From assembly GCA_003116975.1 (NCBI GenBank), contig BGKB01000031.1:1-64000 (forward strand): a DNA stretch of 64,000 nucleotides, given 5' to 3'. The position numbers and the translations under genes are program-made. The notes below the pieces were generated by a model that saw only the letters and a list, made by a program, of their open reading frames with translations, was not told the origin of the DNA and did no database searches. This document shows, one piece after another, positions 57,863-64,000 of the stretch. This stretch comes from Aurantiochytrium sp. KH105 (lineage: Eukaryota > Sar > Bigyra > Thraustochytrida > Thraustochytriidae). How positions within the stretch are numbered: the stretch's first letter is position 1; each line of letters begins with the position of its first letter.

Positions 57863-59386
57863 ATGACGGCGGCGCGGGCGGGCGCGAGCGGCGCGGGGTG
57901 GCTCAGCATGGCGTCGACGCTGCTTGTCGCGCTGGCGCTTCTGTCGGGCCTGGGCCCCGCACAGGGCAAGATCGTCAGCGGCAAGGGCTACTTTGGCACG
58001 CACCAGATCACCGAGGTGACGAAATTCAGTTTCCGGCCCGGGTCGAGCAAGGTGGTCGGTAACGTCACGTACACTGGAGAGCCGCGCGGATCTGTGTACA
58101 TGTTCATGGACACGAACTGGCATGACAAGTTTCACAATGAACCCGACTGCGAAAAGGTGAAGCATGCTCACACCCGCATCCCAATCGGCCGCGTTGGCAA
58201 GGTTGGCCACGGCATTGGAGTGGCCCGTGCACACGCTCCGGAACCAGTCAGCCCCAACTCGGAAAAGGTCAACTGGCAATTCACCTGGACAATCAAGCAC
58301 GAAGTGCGCACCTACGGCTGGTACATTGTCATTGCGGATTGCCGAGGCTTTGAGAACGGTGACGATCGCGTGGAAGACGATGAAGAGGCGCGTGATCTTG
58401 CTTCGGGGAGCAAGAAAAGACGCCGGCGTCGCCTCAAGAAAAACCTCTTTCGTTACACTTTTGAGCTCTACAATCCAGACGGTGACCACCTGCCCGCGGA
58501 CGAGCGCGGCTTGCCGACGCTGTACTTGCTGACCACCGCGGCCATGGGTGGATACCTTTGGTACAGCTCTTCAGCGTACCAGCGCAAAACGGGTCACGGG
58601 ATGGTGGTCGGCCCATCGCATGCAGTCATCAAGGGCCTGGCGTTTGCGTATGTTTTCCAGATCATATCCATGGTCCTCGAGATTATTCACCTCTTTTCAT
58701 ACTCTTACAATGGCCATGGCGTTTTTGTCTTTGACCTCATGTCTGAGTCCACTGAGGCGCTCTCGCAGCTCATCATGTCCTTTTTGCTTCTCTGCCTTGG
58801 CAACGGTTGGACTTTGGTGGATTTCTCGCGCCGTCCGCCTGGCAAGGGCAATAGTTGGCTCAAGCAGCTGCTCAACCGTCCACAGCTCGATGACGAAACG
58901 CCGACGCTCTTTGTGCTCATTGTCATTGTCTTTATCTCCACAATCCTGCAGATCATCAACAAGGTCAAGGATGATGACTTTCTCAAGTTCCATGACTACG
59001 ACGGCCTCGCGGGCAAGTTTCTCTTGCTGCAACGCCTCGTGCTTGGTATCGCTTTTACGTTGAGCATCGTCAACACTATCCAGTCGGAGGAGGCCAGGGG
59101 CCAGATTCAGCTGCAAGGGTTTTTGCGAAGCTTGGCAGTTTTCGGTGCAGTTTGGTTCTTCGTATTCCCTGTTCTCGTCTTTGTGGCATCGATTTTTGCG
59201 CACTACCTGCGGCACCGTATCGTGACGGGCGGAGTGCTCATTATTCAAGCTACGACATTGACGCTCATGACACAGCAATTTCTCGGTAATTCGAGCTGGT
59301 ACGCGCGTGTCTCTGAGGTGGCTTCTTCAGGCATGCTTCCTGGCGCTTTTGGTGGAGGCCCCGCCAAGGCCGGCAAGATGTTCTAG
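57863..59386 (+). CDS. GPR180/TMEM145-like seven-transmembrane protein
   Basis: 507 residues. A signal peptide (LLVALALLSGLGPAQG) is followed by a lumenal/extracellular beta-rich domain of about 200 residues with WQFTWTIKHEVRTYGWYIVIADC. Seven membrane segments start at LPTLYLLTTAAMGGYLWY and include VFQIISMVLEIIHLFSYSYNG, SQLIMSFLLLCLGNGWTLV, LFVLIVIVFISTILQII and FGAVWFFVFPVLVFVASIF. This matches the GPR180/TMEM145 (intimal-thickness-related receptor) group of GOST-fold proteins, which act in trafficking or as orphan receptors. A basic KKRRRRRLKK stretch lies just before the membrane domain. The start at 57863 places the signal peptide near the N-terminus. Confidence 0.9.
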   Translation: MTAARAGASGAGWLSMASTLLVALALLSGLGPAQGKIVSGKGYFGTHQITEVTKFSFRPGSSKVVGNVTYTGEPRGSVYMFMDTNWHDKFHNEPDCEKVKHAHTRIPIGRVGKVGHGIGVARAHAPEPVSPNSEKVNWQFTWTIKHEVRTYGWYIVIADCRGFENGDDRVEDDEEARDLASGSKKRRRRRLKKNLFRYTFELYNPDGDHLPADERGLPTLYLLTTAAMGGYLWYSSSAYQRKTGHGMVVGPSHAVIKGLAFAYVFQIISMVLEIIHLFSYSYNGHGVFVFDLMSESTEALSQLIMSFLLLCLGNGWTLVDFSRRPPGKGNSWLKQLLNRPQLDDETPTLFVLIVIVFISTILQIINKVKDDDFLKFHDYDGLAGKFLLLQRLVLGIAFTLSIVNTIQSEEARGQIQLQGFLRSLAVFGAVWFFVFPVLVFVASIFAHYLRHRIVTGGVLIIQATTLTLMTQQFLGNSSWYARVSEVASSGMLPGAFGGGPAKAGKMF

Positions 59387-59668
59387 TCGCAGCCCATGAC
59401 CACTCTTTCTAAAAGAAAAGTATGCGCCACATTCATGCAGGAAGGAGACAGTGTTCTTTATGGGGGAGGGGAGGGGAGCCTGAGAGGACTTTTCTTTTTT
59501 TTGCGCCTCTAGGCCGAATTTCTTGGACTCTTGAACTTCTGGAACTTCGAAAAGATAAAAGACAAAACGGATAAATGATAAGGCCAGAACTACTTCTTTT
59601 TCGATCCTTTCCTTGCTTGCGCACACGAAGCTAGACGCAGAGCCACACGTGAAGCCGCACGCGGAGCG
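59387..59668. other. Short intergenic region
   Basis: 282 bases. G-rich patch (about 59461-59475) followed by a T-run. Nothing else seen. Confidence 0.5.
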
Positions 59669-60604
59669 ATGGCGGAGCGCGGAGTCGTACCACCAGCGCC
59701 GCGGTTCCCCCCGCCGCCAGCGCCGGTGCCAACGCATGCGCCGTCGGCCTCATCAGACGAGTTGAGTGGAAATCCTGGCTCGAAAGACGCAAATCGTAGC
59801 GCAGACCCAAGATCTGCAACAACGATGTCAGGTTCAATGGCGAATCGGCCGTCTACATTGCGCATGGGCATGGCGCTTCCGCCTCCACCCGATCAACCGC
59901 CACCGACGCCACGCACAGATCTTCGAAGCCACGGATTCAAGGACAACGAAATTAACAAGTACAAGCAAGTCTTTAATTTACTCGATGGCGACGGCGACGG
60001 ATTCTTGACAGCTGAAGATTTGCGTGGCGCACGGGGAGGTATTACAGAGGAGGATGCATCGTGGCTTTTGAAACAGTTTGCACCACCAAGCGCGGAGCAC
60101 GTTGATCGCATCGATTTGGCTACCTTTGCTCGAACTTGCGAAAAGAATCGACGAGGTCAATGGAGTAACGGTTTTGCTTTTGCACGCAAGGAGCTTTTGC
60201 GCGCTTTGTCGGAGAGCGACGAGCCACTTGAGGAGATCCTTGCCGAGGCTGGCATCGAGATCACGCCGGCAGAGGCAACGGAAATGCTCAAGGTGCTCGA
60301 GAACGAAGCCAGTTTTCTTCGTGCGATGGGCGTAAATACGGCGGCATCCAAACCCAGTCCACGTGCAAACTCGCCGCTAGCAGTACATCAAAATAGTCAT
60401 AACATGGCGTCCGTCTTGGCAGCTATCAATGGCTCTGCAGCGCCTACAGGAGCTGGAAGTGTTTCGAGCTCGAGCGCAAAGCCTGTGGGCGACCTTCCGT
60501 TTTTTGATGGCACGGGCGATCCTCGCGATCTTCCGGCAGCAGGGCCTAGTCTCGCAGAGTCGAAATACCCTCCACCGACGCCACCCCCGCTTCCTGAATC
60601 GTAG
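59669..60604 (+). CDS. Proline-rich EF-hand protein, function unknown
   Basis: 311 residues. A Pro-rich N-terminus (PRFPPPPAPVP; PPPPDQPPPTPRTD), an EF-hand with loop DGDGDGFLTAED at about 105-116 preceded by NKYKQVFNLL, and a second degenerate EF-like unit around HVDRIDLATFARTCEK. A charged helical region follows (KELLRALSESDEPLEEILAEAG), then a Ser/Ala-rich tail ending PPPTPPPLPES. The terminal polyproline could bind SH3, WW or EVH1 modules. The gene is compact and convergent with the PI4K gene. Not recognised as a named family. Confidence 0.8.
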   Translation: MAERGVVPPAPRFPPPPAPVPTHAPSASSDELSGNPGSKDANRSADPRSATTMSGSMANRPSTLRMGMALPPPPDQPPPTPRTDLRSHGFKDNEINKYKQVFNLLDGDGDGFLTAEDLRGARGGITEEDASWLLKQFAPPSAEHVDRIDLATFARTCEKNRRGQWSNGFAFARKELLRALSESDEPLEEILAEAGIEITPAEATEMLKVLENEASFLRAMGVNTAASKPSPRANSPLAVHQNSHNMASVLAAINGSAAPTGAGSVSSSSAKPVGDLPFFDGTGDPRDLPAAGPSLAESKYPPPTPPPLPES

Positions 60605-60720
60605 TAGACTTATTTCTCTGTCTCCTTTGGAGACCTTTGGCAGCTGAGTCAGCGGTCGACGCGCCGTCAAAAAGGGATAAACTAGGGAAAAAAAAAAAAG
60701 AACTTGTTTTTGTTTTCTTT

Positions 60721-63378
60721 TTACACGGGGAGGAATCGGAGGGGAATGCGCAGCTTTTGCGAAGCCGAGGAAGGCGCTGTGTCCGAACGTCGCGAAGGAG
60801 GAGATGCTGTTGCTGGCGAGGGCGATGGGATGGCTGATGTTGGAGAAATCGTGGGTGACAGCGACTCGAGCATAGCATCAGCGAACCCAGACATGGCGGA
60901 ATCTTTGGACTCTTGGAAACTTCTGGACGGAAAAGGTCCGCGGTTCCCAGCGTGTACGATGTGCTTGGTTCCATGCGCATCAATGCGTACAAATTGAGGA
61001 ACGCCAGGTTCCGCAAGAGAAATATCCAGCGGCGCCGGCTTTTTGTCGGCGCGTCGCGTCCGCATCGAGGAAGATGGCACTCGTCGTGGTTGCGAAGATG
61101 TAGCGTTATGGGCGAACGGGATGCCGCTGGTAGGCTTTGCGAAATTCGTACAAGTGCCATCATCAGCAAAATTTTGTTCCCCAGCAGCGAAAGACCGAGG
61201 CGATTCTTCCTTGCAAAGCGGGATGCCCCCCCTATGATGTTGGTTCGGATGGTGCATTCCGGGAGTGTCTTGCTGCTGAGGTGGCGGAGGAAGTTGCGAA
61301 TCCTGAACGAGCCATGTGTGCTCCTCATGCTGGTCCTCTTTATTTTCTCGCTGCCAGATCGCACTTCCTTTATGGTTATTGTCATGGCGCAGGCTGCCTT
61401 CGGGAAAGAACGAATCGTCTGACGTGCACCTTGGACGGCGGTCGATGGTGGGTTGTTGGCCGATATGCTGCGCCGCGTCAAGCAGATCGGCAACGGCAGT
61501 GGTGTGGCGATGCGGGGAGGTCAAATGCATCGACGAGGTCCTGCGGAAGACTAATTTCTGGTCGAGGCGACGATGGTTTTGCACACAGAGGATGACATCA
61601 TCAACGAGTCGCTCAACGTATTCCAGAAAGAAGCGCTCGAGCATGTCTTCTCCTGAAGTGCTGCAAGGCGGGCCTGCAAGATGCGAGGGTGAAGGCGCGT
61701 CGTGAGCCTCATCATCATTTGCTGGGTCCGGAGAGCGGCGCGCGCTCTGCAATTCCTCGTAGCTGGGCGCTGACATGCGGGGCAAGCCAAGTCGCGAGTT
61801 CTCTTTGCCAGAGCGCGAGAGCGCAGAAGAAAAGTCACGTTCGAGGGGCGTTGGATGGGGGAGGTTGCACGAAGAAAGGGTGGCAACACGGCGGTGCTGC
61901 TTGGGCACAAGTAGCGACTTGGCCCTGTCCGCCACATTACGGTGGCGAAGTCGGCGTTGGTGCACTTCGGTCTCCAAAGTGCGGCCGACGCGCCGCGGGT
62001 TTGCGGCGTTGTCGCGAGGAGGACGCTCGGTCATCATTTCGTGCACAACGACACCTTTGACACGCGAGTTGTTGTGCATCATTTGCGCAAGCTCGCGAGC
62101 GCGCGACACCTGGGTCTCGAGGACTGACGGTTTGTCGACGTCTTGGCGAGCGATGATGGAAGCAATGTCGTGGAGACAAAGACCGGCTCTTGCACCCTTT
62201 TTCATCACCATGGCGACGACGCGCATGAGCTGCAGGCAGGGTGCACGAACGTTGAGATCGCGCTGAAGAATTTGTATACATGCATCGACGTCGTACTCTT
62301 CGATCCATCGAAGTGTCGACGCCGAAAAGGGCACGTGCGCCTGGGGCCAGTCCAACCAGCACCAGTCACACCATGCCACTTCGAGTTTGTCAGGGAGACA
62401 GTAACCGTGATCAATGGGTGTGAGCGAGTAGTCAAAGTCCATGGGGCCCATGGAGCAGGAGAAGGAGCGAAATTTGCGGGACTGCGGACACGAGGCGTCT
62501 GTCCGCGGGACGGAAGCGGGCATTGCCCCGGGGCTGCGGGGTTTGGGTTTGCGCGAGACCAGGAGGTTGGCATCGTTGCGGTCCGAATTGAGCATGCGAA
62601 TGTCGAGAAGAGCAATCTTGTGCACCTCTTCAGCGGGAAAGAGATTCGGGCTGAGGTCACTGGCAATGCAGTCGGCATGCACGTAGCGCTGAAAGGAGCC
62701 CGTCTTGTTGAAGACGGCGCCTTGGCGATAGTTGAAGGCCGAATGCTTGGCTTCGACAAGCACTGTTTCGGGGACGCCGCTGAAGCCGCCAAAGTCTGTG
62801 ATAAAGGCCGCTACCTCTCGTTGCACGGCCTCGCCGGCGCGCACACCCTGCCGGAGCCCGCATTGCCCGGTTTGTCCGAGAATACCGCGAGGGTTGTTTT
62901 CTGCGGCGGGCTCTTCGTCTCGAGGCTTGAAGCAGGCAACATGCTTGCCTCGAGCGTCGCGCAAAAAATACGTGCCCCCGGATCCGTCTTCGGAAAGCAC
63001 AGGGCGCTGTCCGGCCAAAAGTCCTGCGCGCGCATCATCGAGCAAGCCTTGGATGGCTTGCAGCGCGCTAGCCTCAACTCGTGCCAAGCTTTCGAGGCCG
63101 CAGATGCGAAGAGCGACCTCTGCGGATGCGTTCTCGAGTGCGTGCGCCGACTCGACTGTGCAGACGAGGCAGTCGGCCTCGTCGTCCAAGACCGTGCAGA
63201 GGTGCGTGGCGTCGCAGAGCTCGACGCCGCGGCGGTAGAGGCGGATGCGCTCGATGGGCACGCCAGCAAAGTCCGCTGCCTTTTCACGCACATCGCGACC
63301 GACCGCAGACCTCGACAGCGTGAGCTCGTGCACGCAGGGTTTGCCCCTCTCCGCGACCTGGACCAAGCGGACGCGCAT
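60721..63378 (-). CDS. Ubiquitin-like-domain phosphatidylinositol 4-kinase, gamma type
   Basis: 885 residues. N-terminal ubiquitin-like domain at about 1-76 (VGRDVREKAADFAGVPIERIRLYRRGVEL), then a PI3/4-kinase fold at about 125-400: GSGGTYFLRDARGKHVACFKP (K151), GEAVQREVAAF, LLDIRMLNSDRNDANLLV (catalytic DRNxxN) and LTPIDHGYCLP (metal-binding DH, DFG-like). WCWLDWPQAHVPFS follows. This is the plant-type PI4K-gamma/UbDK family, several members of which act as protein kinases. Animal PI4KII is more distant. The remaining ~480 residues are low-complexity, His/Pro/Ser-rich, with no domain seen. A 92-base tetranucleotide repeat ends 12 bases upstream of the start codon. Confidence 0.9.
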   Translation of the reverse strand: MRVRLVQVAERGKPCVHELTLSRSAVGRDVREKAADFAGVPIERIRLYRRGVELCDATHLCTVLDDEADCLVCTVESAHALENASAEVALRICGLESLARVEASALQAIQGLLDDARAGLLAGQRPVLSEDGSGGTYFLRDARGKHVACFKPRDEEPAAENNPRGILGQTGQCGLRQGVRAGEAVQREVAAFITDFGGFSGVPETVLVEAKHSAFNYRQGAVFNKTGSFQRYVHADCIASDLSPNLFPAEEVHKIALLDIRMLNSDRNDANLLVSRKPKPRSPGAMPASVPRTDASCPQSRKFRSFSCSMGPMDFDYSLTPIDHGYCLPDKLEVAWCDWCWLDWPQAHVPFSASTLRWIEEYDVDACIQILQRDLNVRAPCLQLMRVVAMVMKKGARAGLCLHDIASIIARQDVDKPSVLETQVSRARELAQMMHNNSRVKGVVVHEMMTERPPRDNAANPRRVGRTLETEVHQRRLRHRNVADRAKSLLVPKQHRRVATLSSCNLPHPTPLERDFSSALSRSGKENSRLGLPRMSAPSYEELQSARRSPDPANDDEAHDAPSPSHLAGPPCSTSGEDMLERFFLEYVERLVDDVILCVQNHRRLDQKLVFRRTSSMHLTSPHRHTTAVADLLDAAQHIGQQPTIDRRPRCTSDDSFFPEGSLRHDNNHKGSAIWQRENKEDQHEEHTWLVQDSQLPPPPQQQDTPGMHHPNQHHRGGIPLCKEESPRSFAAGEQNFADDGTCTNFAKPTSGIPFAHNATSSQPRRVPSSSMRTRRADKKPAPLDISLAEPGVPQFVRIDAHGTKHIVHAGNRGPFPSRSFQESKDSAMSGFADAMLESLSPTISPTSAIPSPSPATASPPSRRSDTAPSSASQKLRIPLRFLPV

Positions 63379-63390
63379 GCTTGCTGGGGA

Positions 63391-63484
<94 letters not shown>

Positions 63485-64000
63485 TCGCGCTGCGGCCGCT
63501 GCCGCCTCCGCTAGGTCAGCCAGAAAAGGCCTGGTTTGCACGCTCGCTTGCGTCAGCGAGGGCCACGCAGGAGCCGCCGTGCTGCGACTGCCTGTCTTGC
63601 CTTTGCTTCCTTCTTCCAGGTCCTTCCTAGAGCGCCTTTCCTGCGGAGACGGAGGAAAAGTCGTCGAGTAGAGAGGAGAAGGAAGAGGAGTTGTAGTAGT
63701 ATAATACTACAGGTGCTGCGCGGAAGGGGTTCGGGTGGTGAGGCCCAATCTGAGCGAGCAACTTCAAGCTGCAAATAGATACAGGTGGCCTGGGCGGTCG
63801 CAAGCGCTGCGCAGTCCAGCACAGCCCTAGTCAGGGCAGGCGTGCTTGCTCGGTTTGCTTGGTTTGCTTCTGGTTTGCTTTTGGTTTGCTTTACTTTGCA
63901 GCGTGCGGTGCAGAGCGATTGATCAACCAGTATACCCTAGCTTCGGAAGGCCGACCGCCCGTCACAGGCCTGCGCAGGCAGACGTCTGCGATGCGTCAGT
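63379..64000. other. 5' flank of the PI4K-gamma gene
   Basis: 622 bases to the window edge: the GCTT microsatellite, then T/C-rich and mixed sequence, and a decayed GGTTTGCTT repeat at about 63850-63895. No coding signal. Confidence 0.6.
63391..63483. repeat. (GCTT)n microsatellite immediately upstream of PI4K-gamma start
   Basis: About 23 uninterrupted GCTT units (AAGC on the coding strand). It has no stop codon in several frames and yields artefactual KQAS or LACL repeat peptides. Confidence 0.97.

Noticed and set aside
63284-63541. Lys-Gln-Ala-Ser repeat protein (and Leu-Ala-Cys-Leu repeats on the other strand)
   Set aside because: Pure translation of the GCTT microsatellite; open in several frames on both strands with no unique flanking sequence.
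1-64000. tRNA, rRNA, CRISPR, transposase or reverse transcriptase
   Set aside because: No tRNA T-loop/anticodon structure, rRNA-like sequence, spaced repeats or mobile-element protein motifs were recognised by eye on either strand.

Overview
This is a eukaryotic nuclear window from a GC-rich, intron-poor protist. A thraustochytrid or other labyrinthulomycete stramenopile fits best, but that is an inference. The signs are long single-exon genes, a cytosolic ribosomal protein with one short intron, a CAMTA transcription factor beside a plant-type ubiquitin-like PI4-kinase, animal-type soluble adenylyl cyclases and GPR180/TMEM145 receptors, and very many tetra- and pentanucleotide microsatellites between genes. 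There are no operons, and I saw no CRISPR array, tRNA or rRNA.

Layout. Positions 1-9.7 kb hold ribosomal protein uL2/RPL8 (spliced), porphobilinogen synthase, a CAMTA factor and a divergent Vps4-like AAA ATPase. Positions 9.7-21.6 kb hold a MAPKKK-like kinase, a 4.4 kb repeat-rich gene-free tract, an ammonium transporter, deoxyhypusine hydroxylase and a short-chain dehydrogenase ending in a peroxisomal SKL. Positions 21.6-33 kb hold a doubtful small ORF, the PLP synthase PDX1, a calmodulin-like protein, TMEM19/DUF92, a possibly frameshifted DUSP-like ORF, and a GH5 glucosidase with a very long N-terminal extension. Positions 33.7-40 kb hold an EF-hand/21-IQ/2-WW protein and a CAMK-type kinase. 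Positions 40-53.4 kb hold three tandem paralogues of soluble adenylyl cyclase (ADCY10 type). Positions 54.6-64 kb hold a Dpy-30 protein, a FluG/GSI-type glutamine synthetase homologue, a GPR180/TMEM145-like receptor, a proline-rich EF-hand protein and a PI4K-gamma.

The most unusual element is the cyclase cluster. Each paralogue has an N-terminal IQ motif, two class III cyclase domains, a remnant of the sAC C-terminal region without its P-loop NTPase core, a shared uncharacterised C-terminal module, and a terminal CaaX box (CAIM, CHIQ, CTIQ). Two copies keep the catalytic residues; the third has lost them. This suggests calmodulin-linked, lipid-anchored relatives of a normally soluble enzyme, with one possible pseudoenzyme partner. 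Many neighbours also carry calcium/calmodulin signatures (CAMTA, three EF-hand proteins, the IQ/WW protein, a CAMK), but physical clustering does not prove that they work together.
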